Source of the DNA: Flavobacteriaceae bacterium
Lineage (GTDB): Bacteria; Bacteroidota; Bacteroidia; Flavobacteriales; Flavobacteriaceae
Length of the DNA: 36,261 nucleotides
NCBI GenBank assembly: GCA_019634365.1
Contig: JAHQVM010000102.1
Location: 1 to 36,261 of the forward strand
Direction: 5' to 3'
The position numbers and the translations under genes were made by a program. This document shows, in pieces, positions 7,199 to 15,879 of this stretch. Every line of letters starts with the position of its first letter. Position 1 is the first letter of the stretch. The notes beneath the pieces were generated by a model, which did not search any database, had not been told where the DNA came from, and worked only from the letters and a program-made list of their open reading frames with translations.

Positions 7199-7795
7199 AT
7201 GGAATATGCAAAAACCATCGAGGGGTATCTCTCGAAACATCCCAATTGGCAGGATGAACTTCAGGAACTAAGGGACTTACTGGCCAGAACAGAATTGAAC
7301 GAAGAAATAAAATGGGGTGCCCCAGCCTATACACTCAACGGTAAAAATATTATTGGAATTGGTGCATTTAAAAATCATTTGGGCGTTTGGTTTCATCAAG
7401 GTGTCTTTTTAAAAGACGTTCAGAACAAATTGGTTAATGCCCAAGAGGGTAAAACCAAGGCCCTTAGGCAATGGCGATTGGAAAAGGGTGAAGCAATAGA
7501 AGGTGATCTTTTAATGGAATACGTTCAGGAAGCCATAGAGAATTCTTTGGCAGGAAAGGAAGTAAAACCTGAACGAAAGAAAGGGGTTCGTATTCCTCCC
7601 GAATTGGAAGCTGCTTTTGAAAAGAATGATCCATTCAAAAAGGCATTTCATTCCCTTACACCCGGAAAACAACGCGAATATGCGGGTTACATCGTCGAAG
7701 CAAAACGGGAAGCCACCAAAGTGAGCCGTTTGGAAAAGATTACCCCAATGGTTTTAGAAGGTGTTGGTTTGCACGACAAATACAAAAACTGCTAA
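7199..7795 (+). CDS. DUF1801 / YdeI-OmpD-associated family protein
   Basis: Soluble protein of 198 residues. Residues 1-115 match the DUF1801 pattern (LRDLLARTELNEEIKWGAPAY, NIIGIGAFKNHLGVWF). Residues about 135-190 match the YdeI/OmpD-associated tail (IPPELEAAFEKNDPFKKAF, LTPGKQREYAGYI). The two-part architecture is the usual one for this family. Its molecular function is not settled. It is divergent from the TonB-dependent receptor and 6 bp upstream of the cyclase gene, so the two are probably co-transcribed. Confidence 0.85.
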   Translation: MEYAKTIEGYLSKHPNWQDELQELRDLLARTELNEEIKWGAPAYTLNGKNIIGIGAFKNHLGVWFHQGVFLKDVQNKLVNAQEGKTKALRQWRLEKGEAIEGDLLMEYVQEAIENSLAGKEVKPERKKGVRIPPELEAAFEKNDPFKKAFHSLTPGKQREYAGYIVEAKREATKVSRLEKITPMVLEGVGLHDKYKNC

Positions 7796-7801
7796 TCCTG
7801 A

Positions 7802-8902
7802 ATGGGAGTCCTAAGCAATAGGAGGATTCGATTCTATGCCAAACGGGCATTTTGGATCATGATCGCTTGGGTGATTATTGCAAATCTCATTTTCTTTTAC
7901 GATATCATTTCATTGTCCAATGCAGGCGCTTTAGACAATACCTTCGACTTTAAATCTGCCTTTCTTGCCAATTTGGTGGTGGCTGTTTCTGCCGGAATCA
8001 TCGGTGGGTTGCTTACCGTAAACCTCATGGAATACTGGCTTCGGAAATATGCTTTCTGGAAAGCACTTTTGCTTATTGTTATTATTTATACTCTCACCTC
8101 CATAGTGATAAGTTTAATTGGAGCAGCCTACCTAGCCAGTGTTAATTTTGAACTTCCAGTTTGGGATCAAGAGGTTTTAGAGGAATCTACTTTTATATTA
8201 GGCGATTGGCGGTTCTTGAAGAATTTCATCATATGGCTATTTATTGTCCTTTGTACGCTCATTGTACTCATGATCAATGATAAGTACGGTCCCGGTGTTT
8301 TTAGGGATTACCTGTTGGGAAAATATTTTCATCCCAAAAGAGAACGGCGAATTTTTATGTTCGCAGACATCAAGAATGCTACAGGAATTGCCGAAGGCTT
8401 GGGGGAAGATAAATACTTTCATCTGCTAAAGGATTTCTTCAAAGATATTGGTCCTGCTATTGTGCAAACCCAAGGTGAAATCTATCAGTATGTAGGTGAC
8501 GAAGTGGTGATCACCTGGAAAATGAAACAAGGTTTGCATAATGCCAATGCCCTTAGCTGCTTTTATTTAATGCAATCCCTCATCGAAAAAAAGTCCGATC
8601 GCTATGAGAAGAAGTACCAAGTGATTCCGGAATTCAAAGTAGGCTATCATTTTGGCTCTGTCATGGTGGGCGAATTGGGCCAAATTAAACGAGATATTGC
8701 CTTTTCTGGTGATGTGCTGAATACGGCTGCCCGTATACAGGCCAAATGCAACGATTTGGGGGTTGCCATTCTCTCTTCAGAAGCATTTTCGAATGTCCTT
8801 CCCAGCCTTCCCGAAGGAATTGTACGGGAACCTCTTGGTAAACAAAAATTAAAGGGCAAGGCTTCCGAAATTGGTTTGGTGACCTTTCGGAACGAAAATT
8901 GA
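7802..8902 (+). CDS. Membrane-bound class III adenylate cyclase
   Basis: Protein of 366 residues with about four transmembrane helices in residues 15-158 and a class III nucleotidyl cyclase catalytic domain from about 180 to the end. Metal-binding aspartates are D189 (FADIKN) and D233 (VGDEVV). D298 (KRDIAFSG) occupies the position that favours ATP, and transition-state residues N307 and R311 are in LNTAAR. All key catalytic residues are present, so cAMP synthesis is expected. No cAMP-binding regulator is seen in the window. It starts 6 bp after the DUF1801 gene. Confidence 0.88.
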   Translation: MGVLSNRRIRFYAKRAFWIMIAWVIIANLIFFYDIISLSNAGALDNTFDFKSAFLANLVVAVSAGIIGGLLTVNLMEYWLRKYAFWKALLLIVIIYTLTSIVISLIGAAYLASVNFELPVWDQEVLEESTFILGDWRFLKNFIIWLFIVLCTLIVLMINDKYGPGVFRDYLLGKYFHPKRERRIFMFADIKNATGIAEGLGEDKYFHLLKDFFKDIGPAIVQTQGEIYQYVGDEVVITWKMKQGLHNANALSCFYLMQSLIEKKSDRYEKKYQVIPEFKVGYHFGSVMVGELGQIKRDIAFSGDVLNTAARIQAKCNDLGVAILSSEAFSNVLPSLPEGIVREPLGKQKLKGKASEIGLVTFRNEN

Positions 8903-8934
8903 TGCCCTATTTCCATCATTTTAAATCTTTCAAC

Positions 8935-9279
8935 ATGAAAACAGATCTTTACACCAAGACCTTATTAACCATCATTGCTGTATGCCTAAGCTTTAACGTT
9001 GCCAAGGACTTGGACCTGGTTCCCAAAGCATATGCTTCAGAAAATAAAGTGGAAACGAACGACCTTACCGCTCCATTGGAAACCATCGACGTTCGCATTG
9101 TAGATATTAACACCTACGACGAACTGAACGTAAACATAAAAAGTGTGGATACCTATGATGAAATGAAAGTGAATGTAAAGAGTATCGATACCAGTGATGA
9201 ATTGGATGTAAACATCGACGAGATCGGTGGAAGTTGGGTTTCTAATGGAAGTCCGATTCCCGTTACTATCCGGCAATAA
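8935..9279 (+). CDS. Small exported protein with internal DTYDELNVNIKS repeats
   Basis: Protein of 114 residues with an N-terminal hydrophobic segment (residues 7-23) that may be a signal peptide or anchor. The mature part contains three tandem units of 13-15 residues: DINTYDELNVNIKS, VDTYDEMKVNVKS and IDTSDELDVNIDE. The alternating pattern suggests short beta strands with acidic turns. I recognise no named family. It begins 32 bp after the cyclase, in the same direction. The start at 8935 is preferred over an upstream start that overlaps the cyclase. Confidence 0.75.
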   Translation: MKTDLYTKTLLTIIAVCLSFNVAKDLDLVPKAYASENKVETNDLTAPLETIDVRIVDINTYDELNVNIKSVDTYDEMKVNVKSIDTSDELDVNIDEIGGSWVSNGSPIPVTIRQ

Positions 9280-9287
9280 CTATATCT

Positions 9288-9385
9288 GGTCGAGCGCAGT
9301 CGCCCGTTATTGTCAGGTCGAGCGCAGTCGAGACCTAATTATGATATCGCATTCTTTGATACTTCTCGACTGCGCTCGAAGTGAC
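9288..9385 (+). repeat. REP-like palindromic repeat cluster
   Basis: The core GGTCGAGCGCAGTCG occurs at 9288-9302 and again at 9316-9330. The inverted form CTCGACTGCGCTCGAAG occurs at 9365-9381. This matches the dispersed intergenic repeat often seen in flavobacterial genomes. The second and third copies can pair to form a large hairpin between the convergent 8935-9279 gene and the NADH dehydrogenase, so it may also end transcription. Confidence 0.75.
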
Positions 9386-9395
9386 GATTCAGTGA

Positions 9396-10670
9396 TCATT
9401 TCCCTTTAAAAGGTCTAATAATTAGCCGTGCCGCCTTGTCATAGTTAATGTAATTGTAGGTCCAATTAAAGAAGGTCACCACTCGGTTTCGGAATCCAAC
9501 CAGAAACCATAGATGCACAAACATCCACAGGAACCAGGCGAAAGCGCCGCCAAAGGAACGGTTACCGATATCACATACGGCTTTATTCCGCCCAATGGTG
9601 GCCATGGTACCCTTATCGAAGTACGTAAAGGGTTTCATGCTTTTGCCTTTCCAAGAGGCCTTCAGGTTTTTGGCTAAGTGTTTTCCCTGCTGAATGGCCG
9701 GTTGAGCCACCTGTGGGTGACCTTTGGGATAGGCTTCGGTCTCCATATAGGCGATATCGCCCAAAGCGAACAAGTTTTCGTATCCTTCTACTTGATTAAA
9801 ACGATTCACTTTGTATCGATTGGCACGTGCCAATAATGCATCTCCCTCAACACCTTTTACTGGAGCTCCCGTGACACCCGCTGCCCAGATAAAGGTTTTG
9901 GTGTCGAACGTTTTTCCATCTTGAGTGGTTACTATAGTGCCATCGTAATCCTTTACAAACGTATTAAGATGAACCTGTACCCCAAGCCGTTCAAGGGAAC
10001 GTTGTGCATTTTTAGAGGATCTCGGACGCATGGGAGACAATACCCTATCGGATCCTTCCACCAAATGCACTTCCATATCTTCCTTTTTAAGCCAAGGATA
10101 ATCATTTTGAAGGAGTCCCTTTCTGAATTCAGCTATGGCACCCGCCAATTCTACACCAGTAGGACCCGCTCCTGCGATCACAAAATTGAGTAGGCGTTTC
10201 TTTTCAACCTCATCCTCCGAGATATCGGCCTTTTCGATATTCTGAAGTATTAGACTGCGTATATCCAATGCCTGTGGGACACTTTTCATGGGCATACTAT
10301 TGCTTCGTATACTCGCGTTTCCGAAGAAATTAGTGCGGGTACCTGTAGCAATTACCAAGTAGTCATAGGCAATAGTTCCTATGTTGGTTTGCACCTCCTG
10401 CTTCTGAAGGTCTACAGATTCAACCCCCGCCATCCTAAAATGAAAATTGGAGTGCTTTCGAAAAATCTTGCGCAAGGGATAAGCAATGGAATCGGGCTCT
10501 AATCCTGCTGTAGACACTTGATACAATAAGGGTTGAAAGGTGTGGTAATTGCGGCGATCGAACAATATAATTTGTACCGCGGCATTTCGTAAATTCTTGA
10601 TCAACGAAATGCCCGCAAATCCTCCCCCGATGACGACGATTCGGGGTAATGAGGTTTCAGGAATATTCAT
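9396..10670 (-). CDS. ndh: Type II NADH dehydrogenase (NDH-2)
   Basis: FAD-dependent oxidoreductase of 424 residues. An N-terminal FAD-binding motif IVVIGGGFAGIS is followed by NYHTFQPLLYQVSTAGL, characteristic of NDH-2, and a second nucleotide-binding motif FVIAGAGPTGVELAGAI for NADH. ALGDIA marks the C-terminal FAD contact. A hydrophobic C-terminal region (FAWFLWMFVHLWFLVG) would associate with the membrane. NDH-2 oxidises NADH and reduces quinone without pumping protons. It is divergent from the ECF sigma factor gene, with a 127-bp gap. Confidence 0.9.
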   Translation of the reverse strand: MNIPETSLPRIVVIGGGFAGISLIKNLRNAAVQIILFDRRNYHTFQPLLYQVSTAGLEPDSIAYPLRKIFRKHSNFHFRMAGVESVDLQKQEVQTNIGTIAYDYLVIATGTRTNFFGNASIRSNSMPMKSVPQALDIRSLILQNIEKADISEDEVEKKRLLNFVIAGAGPTGVELAGAIAEFRKGLLQNDYPWLKKEDMEVHLVEGSDRVLSPMRPRSSKNAQRSLERLGVQVHLNTFVKDYDGTIVTTQDGKTFDTKTFIWAAGVTGAPVKGVEGDALLARANRYKVNRFNQVEGYENLFALGDIAYMETEAYPKGHPQVAQPAIQQGKHLAKNLKASWKGKSMKPFTYFDKGTMATIGRNKAVCDIGNRSFGGAFAWFLWMFVHLWFLVGFRNRVVTFFNWTYNYINYDKAARLIIRPFKGK

Positions 10671-10797
10671 AAGGGAATGTTGTACTACAAATTTACAACC
10701 CGCCGGTCTAAAAAGATATTTTTTAATGCTATTTTTATCCTAATTTGTAACAATTATTGTCTTCCCTCCACTAATTAGACAAGCTAACAAAAAAACA

Positions 10798-11292
10798 TTG
10801 ACCAAAGAACTAGAACATAGTTTTGTGAGCCAGTTAGAGCAAAACCAAAACATTGTGCATAAGATATGTCGTTTGTATACGCACGACAGTGAATCGCACA
10901 ATGATTTGTTTCAGGAAATAACCATTCAGCTCTGGCGTGCTTTTCCAAAATTCAGGGGTGATTCCAAGTTTAGTACTTGGATGTACCGGGTAGCATTAAA
11001 TACAGCGATCACGCTCTACCGAAAGAATAAAAGGAAGGTACAGACCCAAGACTTTGAAGGGATCAGCTTTAAGATAACTTCGGAGGAATATGACAGCACA
11101 GTGGAAGATCAATTAAAGTTGATGTACGATGCTGTAAAGACATTGAATGATATTGACAAAGCCCTAGTGTTTCTCTATTTGGAGAACAAGAATTATAGAG
11201 AAATAGCGGCTACCTTAGGGATCACCGAGGTAAATGCGAGGGTTAAAATGAATAGAATAAAAGAAAAGTTAAGAACGATATTGAACCCTTAA
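10798..11292 (+). CDS. ECF-type RNA polymerase sigma factor
   Basis: Sigma-70 family protein of about 164 residues. Region 2 includes NDLFQEITIQLW and FSTWMYRVALNTAI. Region 4 includes REIAATLGITEVNARVKMNRIKEKL, a helix-turn-helix. There is no region 1 or 3, as expected for ECF factors. The start is TTG at 10798; no suitable ATG exists before region 2. Four bases separate it from the downstream membrane protein, suggesting a sigma/regulator pair. Confidence 0.88.
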   Translation: MTKELEHSFVSQLEQNQNIVHKICRLYTHDSESHNDLFQEITIQLWRAFPKFRGDSKFSTWMYRVALNTAITLYRKNKRKVQTQDFEGISFKITSEEYDSTVEDQLKLMYDAVKTLNDIDKALVFLYLENKNYREIAATLGITEVNARVKMNRIKEKLRTILNP

Positions 11293-11296
11293 TACC

Positions 11297-11941
11297 ATGG
11301 ATCAATTAGAAGCATTAAAAAAAGAGTGGCAGTCCAGGGAGCAGGTGTTTCCAAAAATTACGGCCGATCAAATCTATCCAATGCTATTGAAGAAATCTTC
11401 ATCGGTAGTGAAATGGATTGTGATTATTAGCCTATTCGAAATCGCATTCTGGACCATATTAGCATTCTTTATACCCGATTCCATTAATGAGTTTAATGAT
11501 GAGATGGGACTCAATACCATCTATACCATTCTCAATGTGGTAAACTATTCGGTAGTCGCTATTTTTGTATACCTTTTTTATAGGAATTATCAGAAAATTC
11601 AGGTTACAGGTTCTGTGAAGGAGTTGATGGGGAATATACTGCGTACCCGTAAAACCGTACATTACTTTGTCTATTATAATATAGGGATGGCGGCCTTACT
11701 CATGATTGGTATTAATGTCTTCTACTATTTCAATAAGGAAAAATTATACGACATTTTAAGGCAGGATGATCTGTATGCCGTGATCCCTCCAGAAACTTTC
11801 TTTTCGACCTTTTTCATCGGTCAATTTGTAGCTGGGGTCCTCATCATAGGATTGCTGATTGTATTCTACTGGTTGCTCTACGGATTGCTATTGCGTAGAT
11901 TGAAAAGGAATTATAAAGAACTGAAAAAAATCGAGGTTTAA
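11297..11941 (+). CDS. Membrane protein, candidate partner of the ECF sigma factor
   Basis: Protein of 214 residues. A soluble N-terminal segment (MDQLEALKKEWQSREQVFPK) of about 35 residues is followed by four predicted transmembrane helices (about 38-58, 76-98, 120-140 and 168-195) and a basic C-terminal tail. It has no zinc-binding HxxxCxxC anti-sigma motif. Coupling to the sigma gene (4-bp gap) makes an anti-sigma role plausible but unproven. Its last four bases overlap the convergent acyltransferase gene. Confidence 0.75.
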   Translation: MDQLEALKKEWQSREQVFPKITADQIYPMLLKKSSSVVKWIVIISLFEIAFWTILAFFIPDSINEFNDEMGLNTIYTILNVVNYSVVAIFVYLFYRNYQKIQVTGSVKELMGNILRTRKTVHYFVYYNIGMAALLMIGINVFYYFNKEKLYDILRQDDLYAVIPPETFFSTFFIGQFVAGVLIIGLLIVFYWLLYGLLLRRLKRNYKELKKIEV

Positions 11942-12741
11942 TACCTCCACTGGCGGGTCTTGTTCAATTCCTCTTCCTTCTGTAATTCCTCCTGTGGGAT
12001 TACTTTAAGGAAGGAAGGATGCTGCTCGATGGCATACTCTAATTTTTCCACGATCTGTTCGACCGTTTCATTGTCATAATCGATCTCCAAGGGTGGCTTA
12101 ATCTCCATGGATTGAAGAATTCCCCTTTTCTTGATTCGAATTCCCTTCCTATCGAAAGAACGCCTAAATCCGTCTATTACAATAGGGACTACAATGGGCT
12201 TATTCTTCTTAATGATATGAGCCGTTCCTCTTCGAATGGGTTTCCACGGCTTCGTCGTTCCTTGAGGAAAGGTGATCACCCAACCATCTTGTAATGCCTT
12301 GGCAATATTACTAACGTCACTCATTTTTACCTGACGGTTCACATCTTTTCCCTCGGCCCTCCAGGTACGTTCAATACTAACAGAGCCTGCATAAGCCAAT
12401 ATTTTAGGTAATAAACCCGCTTTCATAGTTTCCTTGGCAGCCACAAAATACACGTTGAGCTTGGGTCGCCATAGGTATCCAATATTCTTGATACTATCTA
12501 CCCTACCGCTCAAACTTGCATTGAATACATGGAACATGGCCACAACGTCAGCAAAGTAGGTTTGGTGATTGGATACAAAAAGGACATTGTTCTCGGGGAG
12601 TGTTTTTATGATTTCACTCCCCTCGATCTGTAATTGATTAAAGCCTTTAAATCGTCTATGGGTTAGGGCCCCCATGAGTCGGATTAACCATAGTTTTAAG
12701 AAAAGAATATGTCCAAAAGGGTTCTTCTTGAATAGCCCCAT
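11938..12741 (-). CDS. PlsC-like lysophospholipid acyltransferase (variant motifs)
   Basis: Protein of 267 residues related to 1-acylglycerol-3-phosphate acyltransferases. The catalytic NHX4D block appears as NHQTYFAD (H59 to D65), which has five rather than four residues between H and D. The FPEGT block appears as FPQGTT (158-163), with glutamine for glutamate. The expected role is phospholipid or other lipid acylation at the inner membrane face. The changed motifs may mean a different acceptor or a subfamily form. Convergent with the sigma-partner gene. Confidence 0.8.
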   Translation of the reverse strand: MGLFKKNPFGHILFLKLWLIRLMGALTHRRFKGFNQLQIEGSEIIKTLPENNVLFVSNHQTYFADVVAMFHVFNASLSGRVDSIKNIGYLWRPKLNVYFVAAKETMKAGLLPKILAYAGSVSIERTWRAEGKDVNRQVKMSDVSNIAKALQDGWVITFPQGTTKPWKPIRRGTAHIIKKNKPIVVPIVIDGFRRSFDRKGIRIKKRGILQSMEIKPPLEIDYDNETVEQIVEKLEYAIEQHPSFLKVIPQEELQKEEELNKTRQWRY

Positions 12742-12824
12742 ATTAATTTAACTATTTAGATTTTGTCGACATCACCACCCAAAAGATTACAAAATCGGGC
12801 GGTAAAGATACTAAAAAAGCATTC

Positions 12825-13466
12825 TTAGGCCAGTATTTTCAGTATTTCACGTATTTCATTGAGCATCATTGCCGTAGCTCCCCAAACCACATGCCCCTGC
12901 AAATTAAATGCAGGAACCTCTATTTCCTTCGCATAACTGGTAGTCAAAGTTTTGGTAATATTAATCTTGTCGTCCAAAAATTCATGAAGCGGTACCGCAA
13001 TTAAGGCTTCCACCTCTTCCTCCTGAGGTACAAAGTCAGGAGTTGAATGCGTAATTCCTAAAAAGGGTTGCACGAAAAAGTTGCTCGGTGGAATGTATAT
13101 TTCCGTGAGTTGTTTTAAAACGGTCACCTGTTTTCTAGGCACCCCTATTTCTTCTTCGGTTTCCCGTAAAGCGGTTGCCTCCATGGAAGCATCCTCTTTT
13201 TCCGTTTTACCCCCAGGAAATCCCACTTGGGCAGAATGCACGCCTTTATACGTCTTGCGAAGGATGAGCATGAAATAGGTTTCTCCTACTTCATTGGGAT
13301 AAAAAAGGCATAGCACTGCTGCCTTCTTCGCTGTTTTCACTTCCCTAGCTTTTCGCTTTAATTCCAACAGTCGCTGAATAGGAGCCATGCGAAGATGCAA
13401 TTCTTCGCCCGGAAGCTCCATTTTTTTTACATTTACAATCTGTTGGAAAAATTCTGAAAATTGCAT
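12825..13466 (-). CDS. NudL-like Nudix hydrolase (CoA pyrophosphatase family)
   Basis: Nudix protein of 213 residues. The Nudix signature lies at 83-108: FPGGKTEKED followed by TALRETEEEIG, with the EExxE metal ligands intact. The segment just before it (LRKTYKGVHSAQVGFPGG) resembles the CoA-pyrophosphatase subgroup, which cleaves CoA or acyl-CoA to 3',5'-ADP and phosphopantetheine. The subgroup match is moderate. The start ATG at 13466 is only 2 bp from the divergent cyclophilin start. Confidence 0.85.
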   Translation of the reverse strand: MQFSEFFQQIVNVKKMELPGEELHLRMAPIQRLLELKRKAREVKTAKKAAVLCLFYPNEVGETYFMLILRKTYKGVHSAQVGFPGGKTEKEDASMEATALRETEEEIGVPRKQVTVLKQLTEIYIPPSNFFVQPFLGITHSTPDFVPQEEEVEALIAVPLHEFLDDKINITKTLTTSYAKEIEVPAFNLQGHVVWGATAMMLNEIREILKILA

Positions 13467-13468
13467 TT

Positions 13469-14200
13469 ATGAGACCCTTGTTTTCTTTATTATTAATCCC
13501 TTTTTTCCTGCTCGCAAGTTGTGAAGATAACAAAAAGCCTTCCCAAGAAAAAGCGGCTACTGTTAAAGAAGAAGTAGTAGCCAAGCCAAAGGATTCAGTT
13601 CCAGTAAAGAAGAAAAAGAAATCTTTGGTGACCGATCCTTCCGTGCCCAAGATCACTGAAGACAATGTGGTGGAATTCCTTACCGCATATGGAAAAGAGA
13701 ACCCTGAAACCAAAGTTCGTATTACCACCTCCCATGGCGATATCGACATCGAATTGTATAAAGATACACCGCTGCACCGAGCCAACTTTATTTACCTAGT
13801 GAAGCAGAATTATTTTGAAAACACTTTTTTCCACAGAATCGTTCCCAACTTTATCATCCAAGGGGGGAATAGTGATTTGAGAACTACCCCACAAAAGCGT
13901 CACAAATTAGGAAAAGATTACCTACTTCCCGCAGAACTCGACAATGGCCGAAAACATAAATATGGTACAGTATCTGGTTCGAAGGAATACCGTGAAAATC
14001 CGGATAATAGAACGGCACCCTATGAATTCTTCATTTTTCTGGGCCCACAATCTTCTACTGGGCACCTCAACGGCAATTACACCATATTCGGTCGTGTTAC
14101 TAAGGGCATGAAGGTGGTGGAAACGATTGCGAATCTTCCGCATGATGATGGGGATTGGCCACTTCAGAATGTTTACATAGATGTAGAAGTACTTCAATAA
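13469..14200 (+). CDS. Lipoprotein cyclophilin-type peptidyl-prolyl isomerase
   Basis: Protein of 243 residues. A lipoprotein signal with lipobox LLASC (C18) is followed by a charged Lys/Glu-rich linker (20-75) and a cyclophilin domain (about 80-243): ITTSHGDIDIELY, FFHRIVPNFIIQGG with the catalytic arginine, and HLNGNYTIFGRVTKGM. It should assist proline isomerisation of envelope proteins. The position of W in classical cyclophilins is occupied by H (GHLNG), common in bacterial homologues. Confidence 0.9.
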   Translation: MRPLFSLLLIPFFLLASCEDNKKPSQEKAATVKEEVVAKPKDSVPVKKKKKSLVTDPSVPKITEDNVVEFLTAYGKENPETKVRITTSHGDIDIELYKDTPLHRANFIYLVKQNYFENTFFHRIVPNFIIQGGNSDLRTTPQKRHKLGKDYLLPAELDNGRKHKYGTVSGSKEYRENPDNRTAPYEFFIFLGPQSSTGHLNGNYTIFGRVTKGMKVVETIANLPHDDGDWPLQNVYIDVEVLQ

Positions 14201-14377
14201 TAGGCCTTTTACAACAAATTGCTGAAATCAATTTTACAATCCTTTTTAACTAATTTGAAATGGACTAGCTCACTTATACATTTACCATTGCTAACATCCT
14301 AAACAATCTAAATCTTTAAGAACGAATACCTAGAAAATGGTATTTCAAAACAAATTCAATCCATAAAAATTTAGATT

Positions 14378-15877
14378 ATGAAAAAAGTTTTTCTTTCCCT
14401 TGTAGCAACCGTCGGAATCATAGGGTTTGCAAATGCCCAAGACGATACGTTCGACACATTAACCTCAAATACGGGAGATGGTAAATATGTTGAATTCAAC
14501 AATTCATCCAACATAGGATACCGACTCATTAACGACAACAATACTTTTGGAAGTGCGGGTTCTCTAAACTTTCAGTCCAAACTTGGCATCAGTGAACCGG
14601 GAGGGGATCCTAGTTACATTGATGTACTAACCATGCGGGGATTGAATTTCGGCGTAGGAACCACACTTCCGTTAACCAAATTTCATGTGAATGGAATCTC
14701 ATACTTTCAAGATGCCGTGGGAATTGGAACCTCTTCTCCTTCCGTTCGATTGGAGGTGGTAAGAGATGAAAATCCAGCGGTAAAGATTAAAAGTAGTAAC
14801 AACGGACGATGGGTCGATTTGGGAATTGCCAACTGCTCTGGTTGCTGGTCTGGAATGGCCACCGATGGCGATGTGGTGATGCGCGCCAAACCGGGACCCA
14901 ATGATTTGGTCATTGCCAATCAAGGTACCGGGAATTTGATTTTGGGTAATGGAGATACGGGTAGCGAAATTCGCAGAATGGTGATTACGAATAACGGGAA
15001 TGTGGGGATTGGAACAACGACTCCCGAAACAGATTTGGATGTTGCCGGAACAATTTCAAACCAATCAATAAGACTTACCTCTACCTATGGAGATTTATTA
15101 ATGAGGCGAAACGGTAGTGGTGATACCAATTGGAAGAGAGCGCTTGTCCCTACGTATGATACATCCAATCAAACTTCACAATTGGCCATAAACTATGGTA
15201 GTGATTTTGATGATGGTGTGCGAATACAGGGTACTCAAACCACGGTAGATGGAAATATGGGGATTGGCACACAAGATCCCTTAAACAAATTGCAAATCGG
15301 AAATGCAATTTCCTTTCACGACGGAGGTAATGAAGTGATAGGTTTCGGTTATGCCCCAGGCCCAAATACCGATTTAAACGCTTCCGGATATGCCGCGGGT
15401 ATTTCAACCAACCCAAATAACGGTACCATGAGCTTAGGTGTAGGAAGTTCGGTGTCGAGTCTACCAGTCTATAATATGTTGGTTTTAAACAACAATGGAA
15501 ACGTGGGTATCGGCACTTCAAATCCTTCAGACAAACTAACCGTCAATGGTGGAATCTTAGCTGAAAAGGTCAAAGTAATTGTAGATGTTCCAGCTGATTA
15601 TGTATTTCAGAAATACTATACGGGAAAATCTTCATTAAATGATGCATATGAAATGCCTACCCTACAGGAAGTCGAGGAATTCACAAAAGAGAACCATCAC
15701 CTTCCCAATATCCCATCTTCCAAAGAAATAAAGGATGCTGGAATGGAGCTTAGTGAAATGACCAACCTACTGCTTCAGAAAATAGAAGAGTTAACACTAT
15801 ACACCATTGAACAGGAGAAAAGAATTGGTTCTCTAGAAGGGGAATTGAAGACTTTGAAGACGCAAAAAAATGACTAA
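14378..15877 (+). CDS. Exported GIGT-repeat surface protein with C-terminal coiled coil
   Basis: Protein of 499 residues with a signal peptide (ends GFANAQ). It has at least five units built on (N)GNVGIGTxxPxxKL: GVGTTLPLTKFHV, GIGTSSPSVRLEV, GIGTTTPETDLDV, GIGTQDPLNKLQI and GIGTSNPSDKLTV. These occur in bacterial tail-fibre-like and surface proteins and form beta structure. Residues about 455-499 look like a coiled coil that could trimerise. No T9SS C-terminal domain is seen. It ends 2 bp before the metalloprotease, so they are surely co-transcribed. Confidence 0.85.
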   Translation: MKKVFLSLVATVGIIGFANAQDDTFDTLTSNTGDGKYVEFNNSSNIGYRLINDNNTFGSAGSLNFQSKLGISEPGGDPSYIDVLTMRGLNFGVGTTLPLTKFHVNGISYFQDAVGIGTSSPSVRLEVVRDENPAVKIKSSNNGRWVDLGIANCSGCWSGMATDGDVVMRAKPGPNDLVIANQGTGNLILGNGDTGSEIRRMVITNNGNVGIGTTTPETDLDVAGTISNQSIRLTSTYGDLLMRRNGSGDTNWKRALVPTYDTSNQTSQLAINYGSDFDDGVRIQGTQTTVDGNMGIGTQDPLNKLQIGNAISFHDGGNEVIGFGYAPGPNTDLNASGYAAGISTNPNNGTMSLGVGSSVSSLPVYNMLVLNNNGNVGIGTSNPSDKLTVNGGILAEKVKVIVDVPADYVFQKYYTGKSSLNDAYEMPTLQEVEEFTKENHHLPNIPSSKEIKDAGMELSEMTNLLLQKIEELTLYTIEQEKRIGSLEGELKTLKTQKND

Positions 15878-15879
15878 TC

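Noticed and set aside
13345-13785. Long antisense open frame across the Nudix and cyclophilin starts
   Set aside because: It overlaps two well-supported genes and has no recognisable domain.
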